Assembly: GCA_021272315.1 (NCBI GenBank)
Contig: JAJSLI010000121.1
Span: 1-64,000 of the forward strand
DNA length: 64,000 nucleotides
Direction: 5' to 3'
Origin: Methylacidiphilales bacterium
GTDB lineage: Bacteria; Verrucomicrobiota; Verrucomicrobiia; Methylacidiphilales; UBA1321
The notes beneath the pieces are model-generated. The model ran no database searches and had not been told where the DNA came from. It saw only the letters and a program-made list of their open reading frames with translations. Below are positions 17,365-26,221 of this stretch, piece after piece; within the stretch, counting starts at the first letter, position 1, and every line of letters starts with the position of its first letter. Both the position numbers and the translations under genes were made by a program.

Positions 17365-17408
17365 TTGACTCCAAACGCTTTTTTACATAAAAATATTTAA
17401 ATCGGAGG
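17365..17408 (+). promoter_or_regulatory. Candidate internal promoter and ribosome-binding site before first secretin
   Basis: A TTGACT box (17365-17370) stands 17 bp upstream of TAAAAA (17388-17393), a fair sigma-70-like spacing with a weak -10. The stretch between is T/A-rich. A strong Shine-Dalgarno GGAGG is at 17404-17408, seven bases before the ATG at 17416. The secretin genes could be transcribed separately from the upstream pilus genes. Confidence 0.4.
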
Positions 17409-17415
17409 CCTACGA

Positions 17416-19974
17416 ATGATATTTAACCATGCCCGCCTGTTGCTCGCGGCCTCGCTTTTGCCATTCTCTACACTCTGGCTCCCAGCCGCTGATACAACTG
17501 CAGCCACGAGCCAGGAACCTACGGCAGTGCAAGCCGCTCAGTCCGAGTTGGTCCAGCGCCAGCAGCTCCTGATGAGCGCCAGGCAGGCGATTAACGACGG
17601 CCAGCGTCTCCTTATCACAAACAAGTACGACGAAGCTGCTGACCGTTTCCAGTACGCCCTTGATGCCCTCACCAACGGTGGCATCTCCGCGTCCCTCTAT
17701 AGCCGCGCCGAAGCCGGCCTCGCCGCCGCCAAGGCCGGGCAAGCCCAGGAACTGGCCAAGGATACCAAGTTTGCCCAGGCGGCCTCCCGGCTCGAGGAAG
17801 CCATCGATCTCCAGCCCAACGATCCGACTTATCCCAAGGACCTCGAAGACCTCAAAAAACAGCAGATGGCCTATGAGGCCCAGGTTCGCGATCCCGAAGG
17901 CACGGTCAACAACCCGGCCGTCACGGAAGACTTCAAGGATAGAGTTGCCACCGTCCAAAAGCTCCTCTTTCAGGGGAATGACTATTTCAAGACCGGCCAA
18001 TATGCCAGGGCCGAAGAGACCTACTCCAAGATACTCATTCTCGATCCATACAATAAGGCGGCCCGCGACGCGATGGACCATATGGAAAAATACCGTTATC
18101 GTGCCGATGCCGCCCGTCACGAAGAGTATGAGCAGGAAGGTTATACCGACCTCGATCTCAAGTGGGGCGAAGCCGTCTCGCCCGACATCGTCATTCCGCC
18201 CAACACGCAGGTCAAGGTTGAAACTTCCTCCAACCGCGGAGCGATCACGCGCAAGCTCCAGTCGATCATCATCGACAAGGTCAATTTCGACAAACTCGAC
18301 ATCGCCACGGTCATCCAATTTCTCCAGGATAAAAGCAAGGAACTTGACCCCGATCATCAAGGCATCAATTTCGTCCTACGCCTCACTTCGAACACTCCTC
18401 CTCCCGCTGATAACAGCACCACGCCCGCCGCACCGGCTGCCGCCCCGGGGGCGGCGCCTGCCGCGCCGGAAGGCACCGAGCAGAAGGAAATTCACCGCTC
18501 GGTCAGCATCACCCTCGAAAACGTCCCGCTGATCGAAGTCCTGCGCTACATCACCGAGCAGACCAATCTGCAGTACTCGGTCGAGGACTATGCCGTCTAT
18601 CTCCGCCCCTCCATCGACGAGGGTGAGACACTGACTGTCCGCACTTTTCTCGCCCCCCCCAATTTCTTCACAGGCTCGTCACTTCACGTCACCACTCCCA
18701 CCAGCACGGACCAGGGTGCCACGGTTTCAAGCGTGGCCACCGACGTTCAAGCGGAACTGGCCAGCCGCGGTATTCGCTTCCCCGAAGGCGCCACCGCCAC
18801 CTTCCTCTCCGGTTCAAGCAAGCTCGTGGTGCGCGATACCCCCGAGCAACTCGACCTCATCGCCAATCTCATCGACCAGCTCAACCAGGAAACGCCCCAG
18901 GTCGAGATCGAAGCCAAGCTGGCCGAGTTCAATCAGGATGCCATCAAGGGCCTTACCTTCAATTATGTCGTCGGGCCCTCGTCGATCTCCGGATCAATCT
19001 CCCAAGCTCAAACCGCTTTGCGCGGTCCAGGGTACGCGACCACTGGCGGCTATCCACCGGGAGGACTTGAGGCCGATAGCATTGATTCCCTTATTCAGGC
19101 CAACGCCGCCACCAGTACCGTGTTCCCCATCACCGACGAAGTCGTTAATCCCAATGTTCCCAACACGTTGGTTGTCGGTGCCACGATCAACGATACCGGG
19201 CTGGCTGCGATCATCCAGGCCATCAACAACATGACCGGCGTTTCCCTCCTCGCCGCTCCGACGGTCACGACCCAGAACGGCCTCAAGGCCAATATCGAAA
19301 TTGCCCGCGAATTTCCCTATCCCACCAGCTTCGATCAGCCCAAGTTGAGCAACACCGAGGTTGCCTACACCAGCGGTCCGGGCGCGTTTCAAGCCCTTAC
19401 CCTGGCCATCCCTCCCACGCCGCGCGAATTCGTCACTCAGGACATCGGCGTGAATCTCGAGGTCAAGCCCACCACCTATCCCGATCAACGTATTGACCTC
19501 GACATCACCCACGCGGAGGTCTTCGACTTCGACGGCTTCATCAACTATGGCCAGGGCATCGTCGAACTTCCGGCGTCGACCTCCACCCCGGTGGTTCTGA
19601 CCGCGGGCATCATCAACATGCCCGTTTTCAACCAACGCTCCGTCGTCACCGACCTCCAGGTCCTCGATGGTCAAACCGCCGTTATCGGCGGGCTTATCCG
19701 CGAAGATACGCAGGAAATCAACGACAAGGTCCCGGTCTTGGGCGATTTGCCCCTCGTCGGACGGCTTTTCCAGAGCAAAGTTACGGAACGGACCAAAAAG
19801 AACCTCATCATTTTCATCACCGCCCGATTGATCCGGTCCAACGGCAAGCCCGAATATATCAAGACGCTCAACGCCGAGCCGGCGGAGGAAGCGCTCCCCG
19901 AACCTGAACCGCTTGGGCCGGGTGTGGTTTTACCACCCCTTCCTCCCGGCTCCGAGGGAGGGCCCAATTCATGA
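17416..19974 (+). CDS. Secretin (type II secretion/type IV pilus outer-membrane channel), Amuc_1098-like
   Basis: An 852-residue outer-membrane secretin. A signal peptide covers about residues 1-25. TPR-like helical repeats follow (about 35-225), with DRFQYALDALTNGG and ARAEETYSKILILDP. An N0/STN-like unit includes LIEVLRYITEQTNLQYSV (about 373-390), then N-domains, and the secretin barrel runs from about residue 480. The conserved C-terminal block TDLQVLDGQTAVIGGLIRED...LGDLPLVGRLFQ lies at about 745-800. An Ala/Pro-rich linker sits near 335-350. The ATG at 17416 has a strong Shine-Dalgarno. It overlaps the next secretin start by 4 bp. Family role: a multimeric gated pore for a pilus or secreted proteins. 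Confidence 0.93.
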   Translation: MIFNHARLLLAASLLPFSTLWLPAADTTAATSQEPTAVQAAQSELVQRQQLLMSARQAINDGQRLLITNKYDEAADRFQYALDALTNGGISASLYSRAEAGLAAAKAGQAQELAKDTKFAQAASRLEEAIDLQPNDPTYPKDLEDLKKQQMAYEAQVRDPEGTVNNPAVTEDFKDRVATVQKLLFQGNDYFKTGQYARAEETYSKILILDPYNKAARDAMDHMEKYRYRADAARHEEYEQEGYTDLDLKWGEAVSPDIVIPPNTQVKVETSSNRGAITRKLQSIIIDKVNFDKLDIATVIQFLQDKSKELDPDHQGINFVLRLTSNTPPPADNSTTPAAPAAAPGAAPAAPEGTEQKEIHRSVSITLENVPLIEVLRYITEQTNLQYSVEDYAVYLRPSIDEGETLTVRTFLAPPNFFTGSSLHVTTPTSTDQGATVSSVATDVQAELASRGIRFPEGATATFLSGSSKLVVRDTPEQLDLIANLIDQLNQETPQVEIEAKLAEFNQDAIKGLTFNYVVGPSSISGSISQAQTALRGPGYATTGGYPPGGLEADSIDSLIQANAATSTVFPITDEVVNPNVPNTLVVGATINDTGLAAIIQAINNMTGVSLLAAPTVTTQNGLKANIEIAREFPYPTSFDQPKLSNTEVAYTSGPGAFQALTLAIPPTPREFVTQDIGVNLEVKPTTYPDQRIDLDITHAEVFDFDGFINYGQGIVELPASTSTPVVLTAGIINMPVFNQRSVVTDLQVLDGQTAVIGGLIREDTQEINDKVPVLGDLPLVGRLFQSKVTERTKKNLIIFITARLIRSNGKPEYIKTLNAEPAEEALPEPEPLGPGVVLPPLPPGSEGGPNS

Positions 19975-22577
19975 TTATGCCAGCATCTCAAACAGGGACT
20001 CCTTTCCTGCCATTATCCCTTTCCCTGGCCGTTCTTTTCGTGTTCGCCGGGACGGCTAGGCTCAACGCTCAGCAACCTGCTTCCGGAAGCGGCGCCGCCT
20101 CACCCACGGCCAACCCAACCCCCGGCCTTCTTACGCCTCCGCCCGATACCTCTGCGTCTTCAAGCAGCACCTCGCCCGCCGTACCTCCCCCGTCTGATAC
20201 CGGCACAACGACTCCCCCGGCGCCTCCGGCTGCGGCTTCCACCTCCACGCCCATGACACGGCAGGAGATTGCCCGCATTCAACAGCAGGAAATCATCCGC
20301 CGCCAGGAGCTCATCTTCCAGGCCAACGAATCGCTCAGCGCGGCGCGCAAGGCTGAACTGGCGCAGGATTACCCCGAAGCGCGGAAAGATTATCTCTTTT
20401 GCGTTGAAGCCTATGGTTCCATCTCCCGCGCCACCGTTGTCTATTCCAAGGCTGCCGAGGGTCTTACCCGCGTCGATTTTCAACTCTATGATGCCGCCCT
20501 GGCCCGGGGCGATACCAAACAGGCCAAGCAATTGATCGACGAAGTCGTGAAGTACAACCCGAACAACCAGCTGGCCAACCAGAAATTGCTGGCCATCAAT
20601 CGCGCCCTGGCCAATCCCAACGATACCTCGATCCTGGGCAACCCGGCCATCACGCCCGGCTTTGTCAGCCAGGTCAACCAGGTTCAGGAGCTATTCGCCT
20701 TGGCCGAGCAATATCGCCGGACGGGTCAATGGGACATGGAACAATCCACCCTGAAAAAAATCCTGGGCATTGATCCCTACAATATCGCCGCCACCAAGGC
20801 GCTCGAGCGGCTCCAAGCTGATAAATACGACTATGCCGAGCACGCGCGCGTCGAAAACCGCGACCAGCGCCTCCGCGAGGTGGAGGAAAAATGGTTTGTG
20901 CCCATCAACAACAACGAAGCCGGCCAGAATTCTCAGGAAGGCCAGCCCGTTCTTGAGCGCGCGACCACCTTCAACCTCGACCAGAAGCTCAAGAGCATCA
21001 ATCTCTCGCTCGATTTTACCAATGCCACCATCGAGGAGGCCACCAACTTCCTGACCGTCAAAAGCAAGGATCTCGATCCCGATCATAAGGGCGTCAACTT
21101 CATCATCGATCCCGACGCTTCCACTTCGGCCAAGCCGATCACCCTGACGCTCACCAACGTACCCATGGGCGAAGCGCTCCGCTATATTTGTCAGCTTGCC
21201 GGTGTCAAATTCAAGGTCCAGGACTACGCGATCTCCATTGTTTCGTTCTCGAAAAATACCGATGAACTTATCAGCCGCACCTTCATCGTACCGCCCAACT
21301 TCGTCGCGCCGCCTCAGGAAGCGGCTGACACGAGTAGTGCCTTCGGCGCTGGCGGGGGCAGCCGTCCGCTACCCACCCCTACCGCTACGCCGGCAACGGG
21401 GGCTGCGGCCAACGAGGACCCCGTCCTGACCGCCCTTAAGGCCAAGGGCTTGAGTTTTCCTCCGGGTGCCAGCGCTGTTTACACTCCCACCACCGGGCAA
21501 TTGACCGTGGTCGACACCGCCGACCAGATGGAATTGCTCGAAGAGTTGGTCAATGCCGGTCAAGCCCCCACCCTGATGGTTCGCGTGGCCACCAAGTTTG
21601 TCGAAATCAACCAGACCGATCTCAACGATCTCACCGTCAATATCTCAGCCAATACCGCAGTCAATCAAATATTTCACCATATTAAGGTTGGGACTCAATT
21701 CAACACGGCCCTGCCCGGCGCCTTGAATATTTCCCCGGACAGCATTGATGCCCTGATTACTCCGACGGCCACGACGTTCAACCAACTCACGGTCCACGGA
21801 TTTGTCGGACCCTCCACTTTCGAGATGCTCATCACTGCTCTCGCCCAAAAGCGGAGTTTCGATCTTCTCACCGAGCCCGCCGTGCTGACCAAGAGCGGCG
21901 AAACGGGCACGATGACGGCTGTTCGTATTTTCCCCTATCCCACCGCCTTCGATCCTCCGCAGTTGGTCCAGCCCACCACCACCTCTTCCACCTCGATCAC
22001 CGTCGTCGCGTTTGCTCCGCCCACGATCATTCCCACGACTCCGACTGAATTCAAGCGCCGTAACATTGGAGAAACACTTACCGTCAAGCCCCAGATCGTT
22101 GCCGATAACAAGACCATCGACCTGTCCCTTGTCCCTGAAGTCACGGATTTCGAGGGATTCATCAACTATGGCAGCGCGATTTATGTCGCGAATCCCACGG
22201 ATGAAGATGGGGATCTTTTCCCCGGCACAACCGCCTTCTCGCTCCTCACGCCTAACATTCTCCAACAGCCCGTCTTCAACGTCCGGCACATCAGCACCAA
22301 GGTGCTGATCCAGGACGGCGCGACCGTTGTCCTTGGCGGCTTGATCCGTGACGACGTCGAAACTGTCAATGACCGCGTCCCCTTCCTGGGCGACCTGCCG
22401 TTTATCGGGAGGCTTTTCCAGTCCAAGGCGGTACAGGATACCAAGAAAGACCTTCTCATCTTTGTCACGGCCAACATCTACCAAAACGACGGCGAACTCC
22501 TTAATCCGCCGGTAGAGGCCAACGCCGCGGATGTCCTCACGGGTCACACTATCGTAGCCCCCGTCGCCACACCTTAG
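19971..22577 (+). CDS. Second, tandem secretin with N-terminal TPR-like repeats
   Basis: An 868-residue secretin, paralogous to the preceding gene and overlapping it by 4 bp (ATGA). It has a signal peptide (about 1-33), a Pro/Ser/Thr-rich linker (about 35-85), TPR-like helices (about 95-290), an STN/N0-like unit (TNVPMGEALRYICQLAG, near 395-411), a second flexible Gly/Pro/Thr-rich insert (about 445-480) and the secretin domain. The C-terminal block VLIQDGATVVLGGLIRDD...LGDLPFIGRLFQ is at about 777-825. Two secretins in direct tandem could build a mixed ring or serve two channels. After its stop comes a repeat-rich intergenic region, so this is probably the last gene of the operon. Confidence 0.93.
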   Translation: MIMPASQTGTPFLPLSLSLAVLFVFAGTARLNAQQPASGSGAASPTANPTPGLLTPPPDTSASSSSTSPAVPPPSDTGTTTPPAPPAAASTSTPMTRQEIARIQQQEIIRRQELIFQANESLSAARKAELAQDYPEARKDYLFCVEAYGSISRATVVYSKAAEGLTRVDFQLYDAALARGDTKQAKQLIDEVVKYNPNNQLANQKLLAINRALANPNDTSILGNPAITPGFVSQVNQVQELFALAEQYRRTGQWDMEQSTLKKILGIDPYNIAATKALERLQADKYDYAEHARVENRDQRLREVEEKWFVPINNNEAGQNSQEGQPVLERATTFNLDQKLKSINLSLDFTNATIEEATNFLTVKSKDLDPDHKGVNFIIDPDASTSAKPITLTLTNVPMGEALRYICQLAGVKFKVQDYAISIVSFSKNTDELISRTFIVPPNFVAPPQEAADTSSAFGAGGGSRPLPTPTATPATGAAANEDPVLTALKAKGLSFPPGASAVYTPTTGQLTVVDTADQMELLEELVNAGQAPTLMVRVATKFVEINQTDLNDLTVNISANTAVNQIFHHIKVGTQFNTALPGALNISPDSIDALITPTATTFNQLTVHGFVGPSTFEMLITALAQKRSFDLLTEPAVLTKSGETGTMTAVRIFPYPTAFDPPQLVQPTTTSSTSITVVAFAPPTIIPTTPTEFKRRNIGETLTVKPQIVADNKTIDLSLVPEVTDFEGFINYGSAIYVANPTDEDGDLFPGTTAFSLLTPNILQQPVFNVRHISTKVLIQDGATVVLGGLIRDDVETVNDRVPFLGDLPFIGRLFQSKAVQDTKKDLLIFVTANIYQNDGELLNPPVEANAADVLTGHTIVAPVATP

Positions 22578-22619
22578 CTTTTTCGAAAATACTGTAGCCG
22601 CTACGAGACCATCGTCGTT

Positions 22620-22813
22620 TGAGGCCCAGAGGGCCGAAAAGAGATTAGCCGGTGGCGCCAGCCACCGGTTTGGCCCGCAAGGTCAACCGCCCCGGATGGG
22701 GCGGCGGATAAATTTGCCTCTCAGAGATTCCGTCGCCCCTCCAGGGCGGGTTCTTTTGTTACGCTTTACCGGTGGTTGGCACCACCGGCTAATTTCCGTT
22801 GGCCCACCGGGCC
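22620..22813. repeat. Cluster of GC-rich palindromes downstream of secretin operon
   Basis: The gap between the secretin and the gene at 22914 (about 335 bp) has no gene but a run of hairpins: 22649-22668 (CCGGTGGC/GCCACCGG), 22687-22704 (CCGCCCC/GGGGCGG), about 22733-22747 (CGCCC/GGGCG), 22769-22788 (CCGGTGGT/ACCACCGG) and 22801-22813 (GGCCC/GGGCC). They look like dispersed intergenic palindromes and could also act as a transcription terminator or mRNA stabiliser for the pilus locus. Confidence 0.6.
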
Positions 22814-22913
22814 AAAAGGCAGAAGGGCGGCTACGATATTTTTGAAAGCGCTATAGGGTCATCCTTCAACTTCATTTTGACTTTCAACCGGGTTGCGTAA
22901 TGCTTATCAGCGT

Positions 22914-23294
22914 ATGGACATCATCGCCGCTGGCGGTCTACGAGGGGAGGAGATTTTTTTTCTACTCGTTACCGTTGCCGTTGCGGCAGGCGTGTCACTG
23001 ACGATCTTTGCCGCCTGCTACCTTTGGTTTCGGCGGCAGCAGAGCCAACTTCAGAAAAAAAAGTTCAATGACCTGGTTGGGAATGAACATAATCCCGACT
23101 GCTTCTTTCTTACCGGACGCGATGCCGCTCTTCACGGCGAACTCGTCGCCCAGTTCAAAGTCAACCGCGGCAAACAGGTTGTTTCCCTTTTGGAATCGGA
23201 CGGCAAACGCTTCCTCCATGTCGAGGGCAAGCTGTCCGCTCCCGAGCGGGCCAAGATGGTCCGCTACCTCAAGTCCGAAGGTTTTATGAGTTAG
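22914..23294 (+). CDS. Small membrane-anchored hypothetical protein
   Basis: A 126-residue protein with one transmembrane helix (about 14-40) followed by a basic, Gln/Lys-rich stretch (RRQQSQLQKKKF) and a cytoplasmic domain of about 80 residues. No known motif; DCFFLTGRDAALHGEL and VSLLESDGKRFLHVEGKLS look like beta-strand segments. The ATG at 22914 is preferred to an in-frame TTG at 22893. It ends 32 bp before the convergent HAD gene. Family not recognised. Confidence 0.65.
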   Translation: MDIIAAGGLRGEEIFFLLVTVAVAAGVSLTIFAACYLWFRRQQSQLQKKKFNDLVGNEHNPDCFFLTGRDAALHGELVAQFKVNRGKQVVSLLESDGKRFLHVEGKLSAPERAKMVRYLKSEGFMS

Positions 23295-23326
23295 AGCCTT
23301 CGGTTGAGAGAAATGTTTCCAAGGAC

Positions 23327-23989
23327 TCAATACTTCGCAGCCGCGCGGAGGTCTGAGCGGTAGGGCCGTACGTCGATCCAAGTCATGCCGGCGGCCTGGG
23401 CGGCGAGAAATCCAGGTTCGGCGTCCTCGAAGACGAGACAGTGCTTCGGATCGACCGCAAGCAACTTGGCCGCGCGCAGGAAAAGTTCCGGGCTTGGTTT
23501 GCCCTGGGCGACCTGGTCGGAACCGATGACGAACTTCACGATTTCGCCGGGACCATAGTCGATGCCGAGGTGACGGAGAGTCTGGCAGACGATTTCAGTT
23601 TGGCCGCCCGAGGCAACGGCAACTTTCGCCTTGGACCCGAGGTGGCGCAGGACATCGATGACTTCCCGGACCGGCCCGATCCGGGGGAGCATTTCCAGGA
23701 AGAGCATCTCCTTGTCGTGGGCGGTTTGTTCGGGCGGAAGGTGGTAACCGAAGTCGTGGTTAAGCCGTTCGACAATCTGGCGCGCGGGCATTCCGCCAAA
23801 GCGGTAAAATATTTCCTCGGTGAAGTCGGAGGGGCGTCCGAGTTTTTCGAGCAGCGATTTGCTCCAGGCCAGGTAGTGCAGGGGCATGCTGTCGGCAAGG
23901 GTGCCGTCGCAGTCGAAGATGAAGCCGTCGCAGGCGGCGCGATCCACGACGGAAATGAGGGATGGGGCAGAGTTGGGTGACGCGATCAT
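23327..23989 (-). CDS. HAD-superfamily hydrolase (beta-phosphoglucomutase/phosphatase-like)
   Basis: A 220-residue HAD subfamily IA protein. Motif I is FIFDCDGTLADS (nucleophile Asp and acid/base Asp), the helical cap follows (MPLHYLAWSKSLLEKLGR onwards), motif II is VAVASGG, motif III includes the lysine in AQGKPSPELFLRAA, and motif IV is CLVFEDAEPG. This layout is typical of beta-phosphoglucomutase-like phosphatases acting on small phosphorylated metabolites. Cytoplasmic. Length is normal for the family. The specific substrate cannot be inferred. Confidence 0.88.
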   Translation of the reverse strand: MIASPNSAPSLISVVDRAACDGFIFDCDGTLADSMPLHYLAWSKSLLEKLGRPSDFTEEIFYRFGGMPARQIVERLNHDFGYHLPPEQTAHDKEMLFLEMLPRIGPVREVIDVLRHLGSKAKVAVASGGQTEIVCQTLRHLGIDYGPGEIVKFVIGSDQVAQGKPSPELFLRAAKLLAVDPKHCLVFEDAEPGFLAAQAAGMTWIDVRPYRSDLRAAAKY

Positions 23990-24067
23990 GAATTTTAAAA
24001 TTGAGGCAATGCGATTCTAACTCCGCCACGCTCGGCTGCCACCGTTATTAAAGGATAAGCTCTTAAG

Positions 24068-24613
24068 TCACGGATGATGGAATTGGGGGCCGATGATGGC
24101 GAAGATGAAACGACCAAGAAAATAAATTTCGAATATGGCGGCGCGGCGGTCCTCATTTTCAATCTGGCTTGGATCGGCGTCCATGTCGGATTCGCTGATG
24201 CCGTGATCGAGGGCGACGAGGAGGCGGCGGTCATTGATCATGGCGAGAAATTCGTCGCGCTCGGCGGAACTGATCTCAATAATCCAGGGATCGCGATCCT
24301 TGGCGGCTTTAAATTCGCGGACCCAATTTTCGGCGAGAGCGAGGCGTTCGGAGCGCAGATCCATGCGCGTGTCGGCGAGGATCTCCTCGGCGGACTGAAG
24401 TTCGCGCGGCTCGGGCCCGGTGTCGGGTGGCATCATTGTGCCGGGCGGCAGGCTGCCCTTGCCGAGCCAGTAGTCGCGCTGTGTGGGAGGGAGCTGCGCA
24501 ACGTCTTGCCGGTAATGGACGGCGAGTTGCGCCAAGACGTTGACGATGAAATAGGCCTCGGGCTCGGTAAAGCTGAGTCGCCAGCGGTCGGATTCGAGGG
24601 CCTTGCAGATCAT
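24068..24613 (-). CDS. DUF2017-like protein encoded directly after ClpS
   Basis: A 181-residue protein. The C-terminal part (about 105-175) has the pattern of DUF2017: a short strand (WIIEISSAERDEFLAMIND), RRLLVALDHGISESDMD and a final hydrophobic helix (FEIYFLGRFIFAII). In actinobacteria DUF2017 genes directly follow clpS, and here the start overlaps the clpS stop by 4 bp (ATGA), which supports the assignment. The biochemical role is unknown; the fixed neighbourhood suggests a function tied to ClpS/Clp proteolysis. The call is by eye and context. Confidence 0.65.
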   Translation of the reverse strand: MICKALESDRWRLSFTEPEAYFIVNVLAQLAVHYRQDVAQLPPTQRDYWLGKGSLPPGTMMPPDTGPEPRELQSAEEILADTRMDLRSERLALAENWVREFKAAKDRDPWIIEISSAERDEFLAMINDRRLLVALDHGISESDMDADPSQIENEDRRAAIFEIYFLGRFIFAIIGPQFHHP

Positions 24614-25002
24614 TGCTGCTCCATGGTCGTATTTAAACCGAATCCGCGCAAGCGGTGGACGAGAAGTTCCGATTTCTCGCGCGTTTCCTGGGCGACGACG
24701 CTTTTGCCTTTATGGTGGACTTCCCACATATGCCGCGTGGCGTCCTGCTCATTCATTTTCAGGACGGTCTTGAAGACGTAGACCACATATTCCATGAGAT
24801 TGACGGGATCGTTCCAGACGATGACGGTCCAACCGCGCTCAAAGGCCTCCTTGAGTCTTTCGTCGACGTCGATGTCCGGGCTGGTCTCCGTGCCCGGCTG
24901 GGCCGCGAGAACGACTTGCGTGCGGCGGTCCCGCAATGGCGGGATCGCCACGGCATCGTCAGTACCGCGGGGTGTTGGGATCAATATCTTCGCTCCAGGC
25001 AT
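24610..25002 (-). CDS. clpS: ATP-dependent Clp protease adaptor ClpS
   Basis: N-degron adaptor that delivers proteins with destabilising N-terminal residues to ClpAP/ClpCP. The core has VIVWNDPVNLMEYVVYV (the Asn-Asp of the binding pocket, with NDP instead of NDD), then ATRHMWEVHHKGKSVVA, which carries the conserved pocket His, and SELLVHRLRGFGL. The length is about 130 residues from the ATG at 25002, which has an AGGTGG ribosome-binding site five bases upstream. That start overlaps the MoeB-like gene by 44 bp. A GTG at 24951 would give 113 residues, closer to the usual ClpS, and avoid the overlap. Middle gene of the moeB-clpS-DUF2017 run. Confidence 0.88.
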   Translation of the reverse strand: MPGAKILIPTPRGTDDAVAIPPLRDRRTQVVLAAQPGTETSPDIDVDERLKEAFERGWTVIVWNDPVNLMEYVVYVFKTVLKMNEQDATRHMWEVHHKGKSVVAQETREKSELLVHRLRGFGLNTTMEQQ

Positions 25003-26146
25003 CGATTCCACCTGCTACATTTTTGATTTTTCGGAATCCGGCGTCGTGAAGCAATTTCCACGCCTTGGCGCTGCGGGCTCCGTCTTTACAATAAAGCCAG
25101 ATTTCGCGGGCGCTATCGAGTTCGTGCATCCGCTGGCTGAATTCGGCCAGGGAAATGAGGCGCGAACCGGGAATCTGAGCGATTTTGGCCTCGAAGGGTT
25201 CGCGAATGTCAAGAAGGTCGATTTCAGAGGGTATTTTGCCAGCATCGAGCGCCGCTTTGACCTCTTCAACGTCGATCTCATCGAGGTGAACGGCCTTTTT
25301 CTGCGCCGGGGCGACGCCACAGAAGAATTCGTAGTCGATGAGTTCCTTGATCGTGGCCTTGGGACCGCAGAGCGGGCATGCGGGGTCCTTGCGAAGCCTC
25401 ATCTCGCGGAACTTCATCTTCAGCGCGTCAAAAAGAAGCAGCCGTCCGATAAGCGGATCGCCTTGGCCGATGATGAGCTTGACCGCTTCGGTCGCCTGGA
25501 TGGTGCCGATAACGCCGGGCAATACGCCCAGGACGCCGCCTTCAGCGCAGCTCGGGACGGTGCCCGGCTCGGGGGGCTCGGGATGAAGGCAGCGGTAACA
25601 GGGACCGCGCGAGGCCCAGAAAACGGTGGCTTGGCCCTCGAAACGGAAGATGGAGCCGTAAACGTTCGGCTTGTCCAGCAGCGCGCAGGCGTCGTTGACC
25701 AGATAGCGGGTGGGGAAGTTATCGGTGCCGTCGATGACGATGTCGTAATCGCGCAGGAGGTCGAGCGCGTTGTCGGAGCGTAGCGAGGTGTCGTAGGTCT
25801 TGATGTCGATGACGGGATTGATCTCCTGCATCATCTCGACCGCCGACCGGGTCTTGAGCTTTCCGACGTTGCCGGTTTTGTGAATAATCTGACGGTGGAG
25901 GTTGGAGAGATCGACGGTGTCGAAATCGACCACGCCGATGTGGCCGACGCCGGCTGCGGCGAGATAGGCCAGGATGGGCGCGCCGAGGCCGCCCGTGCCG
26001 ACGACGATGACGCGGGCCGCCTTGAGCTTCTGCTGACCTTCCAGCGTCACCTCCGGCATGATGAGATGGCGCCCGTAACGGCGGATCTCGTCATTGGTGA
26101 AGGACATGCCCGGGAAGGCCTTGGCGATGCGGGGGATGAAACTCAT
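24959..26146 (-). CDS. MoeB/ThiF-family adenylyltransferase with C-terminal rhodanese domain
   Basis: A 395-residue E1-like enzyme that adenylates the C-terminal glycine of a ubiquitin-fold sulfur carrier (MoaD/ThiS/CysO type) and, through its rhodanese domain, can transfer sulfur to it. The nucleotide-binding loop is VVGTGGLGAP (about 49-57), then VDFDTVDLSNLHRQ. Paired zinc cysteines are CYRC and CPLC. The C-terminal rhodanese (from about 285) has IDLLDIREPFE and the active-site Cys in IWLYCKDGARSAKAW. This is the MoeZ/MOCS3 architecture. First gene of a minus-strand operon with clpS and the DUF2017-like gene. No carrier protein gene is in the window. Confidence 0.92.
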   Translation of the reverse strand: MSFIPRIAKAFPGMSFTNDEIRRYGRHLIMPEVTLEGQQKLKAARVIVVGTGGLGAPILAYLAAAGVGHIGVVDFDTVDLSNLHRQIIHKTGNVGKLKTRSAVEMMQEINPVIDIKTYDTSLRSDNALDLLRDYDIVIDGTDNFPTRYLVNDACALLDKPNVYGSIFRFEGQATVFWASRGPCYRCLHPEPPEPGTVPSCAEGGVLGVLPGVIGTIQATEAVKLIIGQGDPLIGRLLLFDALKMKFREMRLRKDPACPLCGPKATIKELIDYEFFCGVAPAQKKAVHLDEIDVEEVKAALDAGKIPSEIDLLDIREPFEAKIAQIPGSRLISLAEFSQRMHELDSAREIWLYCKDGARSAKAWKLLHDAGFRKIKNVAGGIDAWSEDIDPNTPRY

Positions 26147-26221
26147 AAAGTGAAGCCTGTTAATTTATCGCGGTTTGGCCTTGGATAAATAAAAATCGGC
26201 TAAACACTAGAATACAGGGAT

